A DNA stretch of 64,000 nt from Hirundichthys speculiger. Lineage: Eukaryota > Chordata > Actinopteri > Beloniformes > Exocoetidae. Positions 45,670-59,300 of the stretch are shown here, piece by piece. Position 1 is the stretch's first letter. Every line of letters starts with the position of its first letter. The position numbers and the translations under genes were made by a program. The notes under the pieces were generated by a model. That model searched no databases. It saw only the letters and a program-made list of their open reading frames with translations, and was not told the origin of the DNA. The stretch spans positions 2,997,001 to 3,061,000 of the forward strand of contig JAGFBZ010001895.1 in NCBI GenBank assembly GCA_018398805.1. The letters run 5' to 3'.

Positions 45670-48600
45670 CTAGGCCTTTCTCTTTTTAAGCATCTCCAGA
45701 TACATGCGCAGCGACTTCTGGATGGACTCTTTGGAGATAAAGTTGACAAAGTTTTGGATGTCAGCATCTCTGTTGGACATTAGTTTGTCTATTGTTGGCT
45801 TCCTCATCATGGACTTCGTGATCTGTCTGGCATGCTCTGTAATGTGAACAGATAAACAGTTAGCAAAAAGACCATCAGGATTTTCCATTTAGAAAAAAAA
45901 AATGAAGGCCAACTCTTATTCACTAAGAAGTGGCTCATCCACAGTTACAATCTGGAGTCTTAAAATAAAGAATAAAAATGAACCCTGCAGAATCAGTATT
46001 GCTTTACATGAAAAGAGAGAAAAATACACACACATATGCTCCATGATTGTTTAGTTCTTATCAGGGAGTAAAAGGAGTAGACATTATAATTCAACCTCAA
46101 CCATCTCATCAAGGACTCCTGTCTGGATTGTGCATGGATCCTAACAGGCTGAGCTACTGAGACATGATATTGAAATTGAATTAAAAGCAAAGAGTCACAA
46201 CAGGAACACCACAATAAAGCCTTTATTAGACTAAAATTAACATCACCAAAAGCTTTAAAGCTACACATGATGTCATCCTCACATCTACCAACTAGCAGGC
46301 CGTAATTGAAATCTTCAGTTGAAAGAGCCGGTGAATAAAAGCAGGAGTCCCTGCTGCATGACTGACAGATGCACGTATTGAGCTTGGAAATAACCCCAAC
46401 TTTTTTCCTGCTGATATTTAATTTAACGGCAGCACGGTGCAGGGGTCACTGCAACTGAGTTTAGACTAAACCTCAGCTGCAGTTTAAACCACAGGTGCAA
46501 ACGACAGTGCAATGAGATTTAAGATTACATGTGACTGTCTTATAAAATGCAGGGATTTAACAAGAGCTTAAATCCTAAACCTCAACCATGAAAGAGACAT
46601 TGCAATGGGAACTTTAGATACAGAATCGATTCAGTTTGAGATAATGCTACTGCAGTTTGTCTGCACAAGAGGAACTGTGGCTGCATTTTTCAGTCATCCA
46701 TGCATGGATTACAGTCCGCATTTCTATTACAAGCCTGTTTTCTTTTGTTAAAGAAATAAGAGCAGCAGTTGTGTGTGTGTGGCTCCACTATACAGCTGAC
46801 ATACACGTCATACACCCACAGTGTTTACTTGCTTGAAAATATGTTCCATCTGTGGTTTAGTTAGTTCTAACTAATATTTTGACTTTAGAAACGTGTATAA
46901 GTTTGTCAGTGACAACATCTGTCACATGTTAAAGTAGTACTTTACTAAGTTTTAGAGCTTTTAACTTGGTGATCCTTATTTGACACATGAGAAAACCAGT
47001 ATGGCTGGATTGGACTATCATCTGATATTGCTGTTGTGGTTCTTTAGTTCATTTGCTGTGTGTATATTACCTGGAATAGTCAACCACTTGGTCATAGTCT
47101 CTGTAGCTGTGGCGAGGACCTTGTCTTCGGGTACTATCTGGTCTACCAGTCCGATCTTCAGGGCCTCTGAAGGGTTGTAGAGCAGTCCCAACTCCAGGGC
47201 TAACTCAGTGTTCCGGTGGCCCACAGTGTTGACTAAAGTGTCTTTAAACCTGAAGACACAGCGATAATTATTCACTCCAGAGACGCTTCGTAGGAGCAGC
47301 AGGAGAGCCCCCCCCCATATACTTCACACACCAACACTCATGATTCCATACCAAAAAGGTGCAACAATGCCGAGCTGTGTCTCATTCAGACCAATGCTGT
47401 AACGAGGATTATCTGCCATGATCCTGTAGTCACAAGTCAACGCCATCAAACAGCCACCTGCAGGACTAGAACCCTGTAGAAGAAATGGGAAGGAACAATT
47501 AAAATCTTTGAACACAAGTGCTCATAAATGTGTTTTTCTTCTGTTCCAGGATCATGTCTTTGAGAGATAAGAGTAGAATTTGGGTTCAGGATTGTTCTAT
47601 ACGTACGCTGATTGCTGCCACAGTGACCATGTTGGAGCTGTACAGTTTCAGCCACATCTCCTGCACGGCTTTCCAGAACACCCCACAGCGCTCTGGACTT
47701 TTGCCGTACATCTCTAAGATATCCAACCCGGCTGAGAAAACCTTGGGCTGGCTCTAGATTGAAGCAAGCAAAACATGGCCACACACTCAGGTTGAACTGT
47801 GATGATACTAACAGGAAATTATAAAATATTATCTGATCCTCACAGAGTCTCAAAAATGGATAAATGCAGCCTCAGATGATCGATAACAGAATGACATATT
47901 GCACATAGTTTCATTATATAACAAGACCAACATTCAGAACATGTGAGTGAAAAATTAAGGACATTCTTAAAACTTCTATGAAACTGCACTTACTCATCAT
48001 GAACAAGTGTAATAACACTTCTGTAAGCAGAGGTTTGGGCAGTTGTCTGATCTGGAGCATGTCGGTAACATAATGTCAAGGAATAAAGGCAGTGACGTTA
48101 AAGGAAATAACTGTTGCAACCCATCAATCAGGGAAGGATAAAAGGTAATTTCCAAAAAATCTGGAGTTCATCATTCAAAAAAAACGCTTATTCACAAGTG
48201 GAAAACATTTAAGATGTCAGAAGTGGATGTCTCAGTGAGTTAACCACAAGGTCAAAATGTAGAATGATCAGAGAAAGTAGGGAGAAAAAAAGCGCAAAAT
48301 AAATAAATAAATAAATAAAAAGCCCAAGAAGCATTTAAACTATTAAAATTCATGGCAGTAAAGTTAGTAAAGGACTGCATGAGTACAGCTTGTTTGGAAG
48401 AGTTTCAAGGACAGCCTCTATATAAAAAAAAAGACCATGGCACCATGGCTTATACTGCCTTCTGAACAAAATAAGACTTCTGGAAAACAATGTTTTTGTA
48501 CAGTCATAGTGTGATGATTTGGGTTTGTTTTGCAACTTTTCTTTTCTTTTCACTTAGGAAAGTGACATACACGAGGACACCTGGAAAACTCAATAATCTG

Positions 48601-50824
48601 AAGCTCCAATGTAAAGGAGACACCAGACTACACTTTGGTGTAGTCTGGTGGTGTATTATGTCATGTGCTCTTGTTCATCTGTAGCTTGTATTTAGCTCAT
48701 TTTAAGACATAGAAAGGACCAGACACACACTTTTTTCACAAGACTGTGTTAAACACAAAGTACACACATTTTAACTATGCTGCAATATAAAGTCAAAAGA
48801 CTGATTTAAATAATGAGTTAGTGTCATACCGAGGTGATGATGAGGCCCCGGCAGTCCTTGTCCATCTCCAACTTCTCCAGACTAATGCAGAGCTCTGTGA
48901 GAAAGTCTAAACTGAGGCTGTTGACTGGAGGACTCTGCATGCGCATCACTGCTACACCTAGAGACAGGCAAGATGGCCGACCTTCAGTATGAGCGCTGAT
49001 GAAAAGAGACTGCCGCTGTAATAGTCTCTCTGGGAATTATTTGCCCACAATGTGATCCAGCCATGTATTCCCATTTAAGGTTTCTATTCATATTTGGATT
49101 CACGTAGCAAGCTGGGAAAGCAGGTACAGCTTTAATGATAAGTTGATGAATATGACAGGACATTAAAGTACTGCGACTGCTCATTGTAATGAACGAAAGG
49201 TGTTTCCCAAACTGATTCTTACCTGCATTTTAACAGTGGTCAAAGATTTCATGCTAGCATAAGGCGACACAAATTAAAAAAAAAAAAAAAAAGTACATCT
49301 GTTGTTTCCAAGCTGCAGTGAAGTAGCTGAAAGTTGTTAAAATTGCCATCCTTTAGTACTGTTTTTGTATGTTGTAACAAAAGAAAGCCCGAGAAACAGG
49401 TAAGCTGTCTGCATATGTAAGACAATATCATAATAAATTAAATGGACTGTGGATTCAATGTGATGAAAAGCTAAAAAAACAAAAGAAAAAAATAGATTTT
49501 TTAAATAAAAACATTGTATTTCCCGTCCTAAAAACTCCACACTACTCTGCTGAAAAACTGTGTATATGTAACATTTTTGTAATAATGTGAAACATAAATT
49601 GTAAAAGAGGAACGCATCTGGCAAGAAATGTAATCAAAAGACAGGCTGAAAAGGTCTTTTTAATGAATAATGCTGAAATCATCAACAGAATTAAATAAAG
49701 GAGGAATAGAAGTGTGGGTTCCAAGATCCTACACGGTGGACGGACTGATGAAGACAAACTTTACCAGTGCTTTGGTCAAAATCCACCTTGATCTTTGGTG
49801 CGGTGGAGTTGTTCCTCCGCTGAGCGGTGAGTAGGGGGGACGCACATACTCGACTGGGACTGCTGCAAGATGACAGCTGAGAAAGACGACCTTCATGGAA
49901 AACACAAACACAACAGTGTCAGAATCCTCTCAGAAACTGTACATCTGTAAATCATCCCTCAGAAAACAATATGTAAAATTAATCAAAGGTATCCCTATAT
50001 TATAGTTCATTATGCAACATTAATATTCTGTCGTGCTGATACAGCAGGGAAAAGTACAGCACATCTGTCACACCATTAAAACCCACATGATGGAGGTCTG
50101 AATGGTCCAAGCACAAAAAATGATTAAAAGCCATAGCAGACTGAATACATGGATAACTCATATCACTTTATAAGTCGGAAATACTTCATTAATTGTTTTA
50201 AGAAAGAAAAAAATCATTGGGGCACTAAAGACTAGGATTTATCCGAATAATGTTTCCTGAAAAGATTGTAAAACTTATATATTTATCATCTTCTATTTTA
50301 GAATATTTAGATATTCTTTTTATATACGTGTTTATGTTTAATTCTGCCACGTCCCCAGTCTTTTTCCTGGATATGTATTGTGCAAGACAAAAACATCAAT
50401 GAAAGAAGCGAAATGTCACCTTGTGATACTTCTGAAGTAAAACTAATACAGTAGTTGTGGGGGGTGTTTCAACTTAGCATGTAGTCTCTTACATTTGATA
50501 AGACACGCTGTGATAATAAAGTAAGTGAACGTGTACAAGATGACATAAACAAAGCTTTATTTATGTCTCAAATGAGAAGAATACAGAGGATCTGGAAGAA
50601 CAGATCATCTAAGGTTAGAAACTGCGTCCTGTGACTTTTGCTCCAGTTTCTCTTTAGCACGGCTAACACGACAACCAGCCATGGACACAATTATTTCATT
50701 TTATTTAGAAAATGAATGTAACACAAAACTGATGATGCATGCAGTCAAAATGCGCTACATCAATGCACTAAAGCTTCATACCTTGAAAGCAGCACTTCCC
50801 TCTTAAAGCAGCTCTCAAAGCCAT
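45670..50824 (-). CDS. eci1: eci1, mitochondrial enoyl-CoA delta isomerase 1
   Basis: Seven minus-strand coding exons: 50824-50782, 49890-49765, 48957-48830, 47753-47607, 47473-47352, 47249-47071 and 45836-45670. They total 912 nt, 303 aa (human about 302), all GT-AG with consistent phases. The N terminus MALRAALRGKCCFQG plus the Arg/Ser-rich segment from exon 2 looks like a mitochondrial targeting peptide. The crotonase fold is clear: PPVNSLSLDFLTEL, FSAGLDILEMYG (oxyanion hole), SSPAGGCLMALTCDYR and GLNETQLGI with the catalytic Glu179. The C-terminal part includes ARQITKSMMRK and RDADIQNFVNFISKESIQKS. The enzyme shifts cis/trans-3-enoyl-CoA to trans-2-enoyl-CoA in beta-oxidation of unsaturated fatty acids. 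The exon 2 acceptor (CATGAAG at 49891) was chosen because it keeps phase; a nearer CTCAG does not. Confidence 0.94.
45837..47070 (-). other. eci1 intron 6, nothing recognised
   Basis: No repeat family or gene recognised. A short ORF here is not conserved. Confidence 0.5.
47754..50781 (-). other. eci1 introns 1-3 sequence, few features
   Basis: Apart from exons 48957-48830 and 49890-49765, this holds an (AAAT)n run at 48299-48320, a perfect 13-bp-arm hairpin at 48621-48650 and an A tract at 49274-49292. No mobile element could be named. Confidence 0.5.
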
Positions 50825-53364
50825 TTTGAGTTGCTGAATAAAGCTGCTCGGACTTCGTCTTCCTCGTTTGTTTTCAGTTAATGTTTCTATCCGGTGAGTT
50901 TCAGGTCTGTAGCAACAGCGCCCTCTACTGCGCAGCTGCAATTACACTCACTGTGTCTGTTTATTACCGTAAATCATTGAGCCCTGTGGTGAATCCCGTC
51001 CTTTTAGGTACCACACAGTTCTTCCTTGACATTCAGCTGTAGCTCTCTAACAGCATTTTTTTTAACATATAGGTGAAAATGGCTCCAGTTTGAATATTTT
51101 TTTTTATTTTCTTTGCCAGTGAATCCATTAATCATTGTTTGTTGCCCTTTACTAAATGAAAAAAGTCTATCTCAACCTATATACCTAAAAAAAAAAAAAA
51201 AATTCTAAAGATTTTGTTGCTCTAGTGGTCTTTGTCATTAAGTCAGAGGGGGGCAGAGAGACAGGGAAGACAAAGAGGCAAAGGACCACAAACCAAGAGT
51301 CAAACCTGGACAGTGTTGCCAGATGTACAATAAAATATCATATTTGTATGATAATTTTGACCTTTGTACAATGTACAATCAATCATTGAAGAAGTCCACA
51401 AATGTATTATGATTTAACAATTCCTCTTAATAAAGTCACTGATAAAGGATTTCTATGTGACTATGATTCAGTCTAAATACTCACCGAATATCTATTCTGT
51501 CATGCCAATTACAGAAACTGACATTGATATCTCTTCTAAACTCTTGCGAGAGAGAATTTGTTAGATTGATTTTATTTTCCATTTTTTAATGGTAAAACTA
51601 TGTTTTTTTAGGCTATATTATGCACAGTCTATGATAGAGGTGGGCAATCGATCTGAATATTGATAATATTGATATTAACGCTGGTATTGATATCGAACGA
51701 TACTCGTGCGAAAAAAAATCAATACTCAAGCTTTATTCTCTCCCACAAGCACTGGCTGCTGCGAAGTGCGAATTCATTGAAGTTCTGTCTGACACGTGGT
51801 GTCCCCCTCCCCTCTCATCTCGTCTTTTGACGGCTTGTACCTATTTGCTTAGTTAAATCCAGGTGGTGTAACTTTTTTTTTTTGGCCAGGCAGTGGATTA
51901 TACCATGAATGCAGGGTATTTAAATAGAAGCATGCACTAGTAATTTCTTCATTTCAAACAATTTATTAAAACAACAGCTAACAACAGTGGTTGAAATACC
52001 ACAACAAAAAATATCTGCAGGTTACTGTTAACAATGAAGCGATCATCGGCATGTGATGTGGCTAAAGGACGTCCACCTTTTGCTATTAATCACCTTGTTA
52101 GAGAACAGCATGTTATGCAGTAAGTACTGAGACTCTGAACAGTTAAACATATTCATTCAAAAGTGAAGAGAAGGTCAAATTAATTTACCTCTAAAGTTTA
52201 TAGTGCATTTAAGATGCATTCTGAAATTTCATCCAGAAGCTAAATATCCCTAACTTTTGTGAATAGTCGATGTCTCCAAGCTTCTTGCCCTACCTTCATA
52301 TGGATGAGTGATGTGGTGTCAATTTTGATTTATTTTGGATTAATCCATCCATTTTCTAAACCAATTCATCCTGCTCAGGGTCACAGGGGGCCAGAGAATA
52401 TCCCACTTTTTAGTTTTAATTTTTAAAAAGTTTTGACATTTTGGAACTATTAAAACATTAATTCATTGTTACATGCAAGTTATTTGGCAAGATGGAAAAA
52501 AAAAAAGTTACTGGCATTGGTGGTTAACCACAAGTTGCGTAATTTAAAAAGTGCTGAGAGGTGTACAAGGTGGTGCAGATAGTAAGATGTGAGAGGGAGG
52601 TGGAAGAGGAGTCAGTGAACACGAACAGAGAGCAGTCACAGATATGTACGTCTTGGCTGAAGTGTAAGTGTGAATGCAGCAGAGATGTATCAGGCACTGA
52701 GGCTCCTTTCAGTTGGTGAGTATATTATATATAAGTTAAGTTACACCTTTTTTGTATGTGTGTGAGCTTTTCTTACCACTATAAGAAATTGTGGGTACAA
52801 GCTTTTGTGAAATGTTGGAAAATGATCAGATTGTTTTTTTTTTGTACTTGTTATTAATGATTTCAGTAAAGAAGGTAATAATGTGGAGGACAATTCAATT
52901 AAGCTCTGATATATGAACATTATGCAAAAAAACACATGTCCTCATATATAAACAGAAATTTTGTCAATTTTTTATGAATAAATCTTTCAAGCATTGACAT
53001 CTGACAAGAATAGGATCGAATATAATGTTGATGTTAACCCATCAACATTTTTAAAGTGCACATCCTCTACCTTTTTATTGTATATTTATTTTGTGAGTTG
53101 AAATTTATTTGGTGAGTTGAAATTTAAATTCAATTTAAATGAAATTTAAATTGTATTTGGATGGGTAACACTTGCTAAATGTTTTCCATGTGCTTTTTTT
53201 TTTTTGTTTGACCAGAGAATACTTTGACCATCCCTTTCAATGTTGGTGTTTATCAACGGTTATAGGAAATCCATGAGTGTGCGTCACCTCTGCGCCCTGT
53301 AACCTGGGGGACACGGTGGTCTCATCTACCTCATTTTTACTGTCAAATCCAACCCCGGATCACC
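50825..53364. other. Intergenic between eci1 and the receptor gene
   Basis: The eci1 and receptor genes diverge from here. The eci1 promoter should lie just right of 50824; no TATA box is evident. One end of a MITE ('gaggtgggcaatcgatctga') occurs at 51638, and a fragment of the 'tccatccattttctaaacca' repeat at 52345-52400. The rest is unrecognised. Confidence 0.5.
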
Positions 53365-56300
53365 ATGGATCTAATGGTCTTGGGAGACATGAGCACCGCT
53401 TGTGAAGGAAAAAACTGTGGCTTAGCATCAGGCTTAACATCAAGCTTCCCAGATGACTGCTTCAACCAAGACTGCTACTGGGAGAAACCTATTTTTGGAC
53501 TAATTGAATTAGGTGGGTAAATCAAACTCAATTAGCAATACTAGTTCAAGTGTAAGGTAAATCAAATTCAAAGCAAAACTGTTTGACAGATGAAAATTGT
53601 GCCTTTAACTGAAGATGGTACCTGCCAGTCCTCCTGTTTTTCACTTCCAGCCATCACAATCAATAAGGACTAAAAATAAAAACATAAAATCGAAACAAAC
53701 AGATGCTACCAGGATTTCAATCTTGGTAGGATGTTTCATTCAAAATGTCATGTTTCATTATAATGTCACTGAGAACAAAACTTTCATTTCAGTTAATTTA
53801 ATTCAATTTTATTTCAGTTTATAACAAATTAATCTCAGTGGACATTACAGATAAAGCAAACAAGTAAAATCAAATTCTAGCCCTACCTGCAATTCGGTCC
53901 AGTTAATTATAATAAATCCATTAAATCACAATTCATAAAACTGTTACCTGAGTAAAATTATGGATCTTCATTTTGATTCAATTCCCCCTTTTTGTCTTGA
54001 AAATGATATGCCTGTCTGGGAAATTTTTTCTAAAAACTACACAACATTCAATAGTGACATCTGAATAAAGTGTAATATATTTAGTGGTTAGTTTTACTGC
54101 AGCGTTGGACATGTGAAGGTGGAGAGAAGAGATACATTACCTATCTAAGTGCAGTGGTGGTTGTGAGAGTCCAATCCTTGTTTGTTTTTGCTGGCATCTG
54201 GATGACTTTGATACTGAGAAAGTATATAATCATTTTGTTATCCGTTTATGCAGTATGTGTGTTATGACAAAGATAAAAATGTAATGGTAGCTAGTTAGCT
54301 TGGGCTGACAGAAAGATTGCAAAACTTGGAAACAGCTACCCTAGCACTAAACGTTTAGCTCCCAGATTCTCCAAAGCCAGGTGCTCTGCTTTTCTCAAAA
54401 AATATAAATGTAATAAGTAACTTTTTCTCTGAACTAGCCCCAGTGTTTTTCCTCTGTATACTGTCAGACGACACCTTCCTTCATGATTTCTATCAGTTGT
54501 TTTCAGTCAGTTGAACTGAATAAGAAGTCTTTAATTGTTTGAAGTTCTTAACAGAAAGACAGTGAAATAAACAAAATCTGGTTCAGATTAAAAAAAAAAA
54601 AAAACATTTATTTTGTTGATTTCAGCTTGTGTGACTGTAATCTACATTCCACTGATGTTATTTGGCCTTCTTGGAAACATATTGACCATTCTGGTGGTTT
54701 GGCTACGTCCACACATGAGAAGCTCCACCTACCTGTACCTGAGCAGTATGGCCGTCAGTGATCTGTTGATACTACTACTACTACCTCTGGATCTCTATAA
54801 GGTATGCAGACCAACACAAGCTGCACTTTATTCACGCATCCCTTTTATGGCAATTTGCCACCAGCTCATGATACAGATGTTTTTTTTTTTTTTATTTTTT
54901 TTTTTTGCTTTTGGATCAATCACAACAAATAACACCTTTGAGTGAAAATGCAAGAATGATATTTCTGCTCCTGGTTGTAAATAGCAGTTTTAACAGCTTG
55001 TTGCCACCTTCCCCTCGGGGGGAATTCTTACCTCAAAATCATGTTTTGTCGCATTCAAGTGGGGTCATTCACATTCATCTTAAATCATTCTTCTATGATT
55101 TCCTCTGCACAATGGCAGAATCTTAAAATTATTGGTAACAAACACTATAACCATGGTCAAAAAAGCTTTCGCAATTTGTATTTCTTTGTTTCCCAGTTAT
55201 TAGCATGATCTAATTTAGCCTACAAGTGATAACTTACAACTTTATACTGTATAATTGTATAAATGTAATGTAGAAGATGTAGATAATTAAAATGTCAGAA
55301 GCCAGGCAATAATCTTGTTTCCTTAGTTTGCCAGCTCTTTAACTTTCTTTCGTTCACGTTATCTGTCAACAATACTTTATATATGTATATAGTTCAAAGT
55401 AATTATGTTTTTACCTCCGCCAAGGAGGTTATGTTTTTGCTGGCTGTTTATCTGTTTGTCTGTCTGTTTGTTTGTCTGTGTTCAAGATAACTCAAAAAGT
55501 TATTGATGGATGTTGATTAAATTTTCAGGAGTTGTCAGAAATGTGAAAAGGAAGAACTGATTTCATTTTGGGTGTGACCCGGAAGAAATCCTGGATTCTG
55601 GATCACTTTCAAATTTTCGATAACATTGCAGTCAATGGGGCCAGATTTTGTAAATAAATGGAAATTATAAGGCATTGAGGTTGTAATTTCAATATGTTGA
55701 CTTTGGAAACAAATATTGCATGAAATCTTTATAGCATTATTTAATTAACTAAAATATTAAAACAATTTTTTTTTGATTGCTCCGGTTACAACACCACCCT
55801 GTTGCTAAGAGGAGACACAGGCCTGACAACTGACCCATCTGTTAGCAAAATGTAACACTGAGTATATCCAAGAACCCAGAGAAGGCCGGCCTTAGCTCCT
55901 TCTGTGTCTCGAAATGCTCCTGAGCCCACCAAGGTACTGCTCAACTCGATAAATCAGTGGGGCACAATTTTTGGCAGCACCACTGTCAGTTTTGCAAAGG
56001 ATTTTGGGATGGTGTTTGATACAAACCAATCTTTAAAACAGTTTAATCATTTTAATTTTAAATTCTTATTTTCAAAAAACCCAAATTAATCAGCGAAAAC
56101 CACTGAGCTTTGTAGCCTATTAGTTACTATGATATGCCTTTTGAGAAAGGGAGGATATATAGCCATATGCTATATTATGCCCTTTGTATCATATAATATC
56201 CTCCCAATCAAATTAGATTATCTTAAATGTTTAAATATAACACAACAGAACTCACTTTTGTTGAGTTATTTTGCAAATTCTCTATAAAGTCTATATTTGC

Positions 56301-59300
56301 TTTTATCTTTGGGACATTTTGAATCACCTGTCTTCTTTAAGCCTCTCATCTATCATGATGAAAAATGACATGTTCTAATATTTCATCTTGCCCATGATAT
56401 ACGCATCTGTCTGTATTTGTTTTTCCTATTCTGAGCAGTGTACTATTGTGTCCTGTGTGCCAAGTGCCAGATATGCCCATCTCTTCTCTCCTACTTCATG
56501 TTGTACATATCCTTTTCTCCCACTTTTCCTTTGAATTGTGTAAAGGCTTTTGTTTTTTTTACTTTCCTTCTTTCCTTGCTGTTGCCATCTTTTATTCAAT
56601 TTCTGCTGTCTGCTGCAACCCTATCTCCTCAAAGACGTTATTAAAACCCTTGGGCCATGTATTGTTGATCTGATTTATTCCTGTCTGACGTCCAGCTAAA
56701 TCTCAGCTGCTTTCACACATGCTGTAGTAGGGTTCCTCATCAAAAAAAAATGCAATTTTGATTCTTTTGTTCTTTCTAACTTTAGGCCCATTTAGGCCCC
56801 AAAAATAGTTTATAATATTTTACATGGCCTATCTTTAATTGTTAATTCTAGCAGTTTGGCTGTTCTGGTTTTCTAGGACCTGACTACTGTCTTTGAACAT
56901 TCATCACAACATTATTCAATTTTTTTTCAAATTAAAGAAAGAAAAAACAAAACTACAAGGCTTTAAAGATGGTATATAGAGTTTATATTGTATAGATTTA
57001 TATCCATCAATGATTTTAAGAGTATCTTCAGCTGTCATTATCTTTTATAGTTCTTTTGTGTATGTAACACATTTTTTATGTCTTGACTTTGTAGACTGCT
57101 ACCTTAGAGATCAGAGTTTTATTTTTGTAAGGGAGGCCTTTCTTGCAAAAGGGATCTCTGATCTCAATGGGACTTCCTTGTTAAATAAAGGGAAATAATA
57201 ATAAAGTCTCACCTATCAGAAAGGAACTTCTTTATCCATTTAGGCCACTGCTTCTCAATTATTTTCTGCTGGAAGAAGAAAACATTTTGTGCAGTTAGTA
57301 ACTGTCTTAGGAAGTGAGAGTACCATAAATATGTATTCCCAGTGACTGTTAAGAGACGGGCAAATCCAAAACATGTCTGCTATTGAGGCAGGGCTGTGAT
57401 TACATCTCGGACATCCAGCTTTAGTATTTGGAAAGATTTTCACAAGCTTGTCCCTTGAATAATGTAGGTGATGGAGTGCACTTCATCATTTTTGACTGAA
57501 CCACTGTCCAGTTGTAGCAGGCTGGGCGTTTTGGAATGGAGGGCCTTAAAAAGACAAAAACCTAAAAGAAGTCTTTCAAACAGGAAGCTCCAAAGACTGC
57601 AGAACAATATACTGTTCAACTTTGAAAAAACATTGTTATGGTCTTGGTTTTGAATTATCTGAGTCTTATTTAGTTCTCTTAATTTCAGTCTTGGTTTGCA
57701 TGAGCTCTTTTATTGTCTTGACTCTTTTTTTGTGTTTAGCTTTGTTTCCTGTTTTATTTAGAAAAAAAAAACCCTTGTTATCTTGTCATTCCTTCATTGC
57801 TGACAGTCTATATATTGTCTTTAATCTCATTCTTTCTTGGCTGGTTTGTTGTCATTTTGACAGTCTGGCCCCCAGTTTAGATTCTTAGATTTTCATGCTT
57901 TCTGAAGTTTTTGTTTTTATGGTTATACTGTTGAAGCAGTGTCTTTTGTTACAGTTATAGAACTTTGCTTGCTACTCCCTGCCTCCAGGTCTCCTGTATT
58001 TGTGTCGTCCTAATTCCTGGTCTCTGACAAACTTTAAGTTATTTTTAACTACAAAATTCTGAACTTGTGAACAAGAGTAATATTAACTCTTTGAGGAATG
58101 CAGTTAATATTAATACAAAGTATGTAACTGGTTTGCAGAGCATGGCTAATGCTAGCAGTGCTGGAACCATAAGCATTCTTTCCTCACAGATCAATATGCA
58201 CATGCTTGATTTGTTTTTGGTTACTCGTTGACATGGCTGCATGTTTATGTGGCAGTTTAGACTGACAAAACCACTGCATTATTCAGCGGCTTTATGAAAA
58301 TATTGCCAACCATGACTAGTTTGACGTCATTGTACTTGGAATGTACATAAGTTATATATATCGTGCATTTGCTTAACCAAGTATTTTTTGCACCATTTTT
58401 GTAAGAAAAGCTTAATCAATTATAGTTGGCTAATCACCGTGTCCTTCTTTCTCGCAGCTCTGGAGGCCCAGACCCTGGCCGTTGGGAGACCTCGCCTGTA
58501 AGCTGACCATGTTCCTGTCAGAGTGTTGTACTTTCTGCACCATCCTTCACATCACCTTCCTCTCCCTGGAGAGGTACCTGGCAGTCTGCTGGCCAATCAC
58601 AGCCAAAACTGTGGTGACACGTCGCAGAACCAGGACCATCATTGGCTGCCTGTGGCTGAGTGCAGCTGTCAGTGCTGCGCCAGTGTTGGTCATGGTTGGG
58701 GTGGAGGAAGTTGGAGCAGAAGAGCTTGGGCTCCTCTGGGAGGGAGAACAAGGAGGATTACCTGTAAATGGAGGGGAAAGTGGAGGTATACACATGGCCT
58801 TGCTGGATGCAGGATTAGAGGCAATGAAGTTTAAAGGAGAGAAAGAGACAAAAGGAAGGGGCGCAGAAGTTGAAGAATTTAAATGGTTTGAAGGCAAAGG
58901 GGGGAGTAAGCTCGGAGGAGACAATGAAAGGAAACAAGGAGACAACGGTGGAATGAAGGATGAAAAACAAGTGGTTGTAGAGAGCAGTGAAGAGAAAGGA
59001 AGGATGAAATTTGTGGGAGATCAGCAAAATAAAAAGAAAGAAGATGAGGGAGGAGGAAAAGAAGAGAGCATTGATGGAAACCATGGAAGACAGACTGACA
59101 GGAGAGAGTGTCGTTGCACAGACTTTGCCATCTCCTCTGGCCTGTTGTCTGCCATGATGATTCTTTCCAACTTGTACTTCCTAGTTCCCCTCAGCATCCT
59201 GGGACTGGTGTACAGCCTGATTGGACGGACACTATGGCTCCGTCCAAAAAGCAGTCGAAGAGACCAGAGTCACCGAAATACTGTTAAGATGCTTGGTGAG

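Larger units (their letters stand above)
54802..58457 (+). other. Receptor intron 2, several repeat fragments
   Basis: Contains a T tract (54880-54905), a 'cctccgccaaggaggttatg' repeat end (55412-55660), a retroposon tail 'gatctcaatgggacttcctt gttaaataaaggg' (57155-57192), and an L1-like relic (57440-57255, minus). The remainder is AT-rich and unrecognised. Confidence 0.55.

Noticed and set aside
58547..58945. 132-codon minus-strand frame
   Set aside because: Antisense of the receptor's third exon; the plus strand carries the GPCR signatures.
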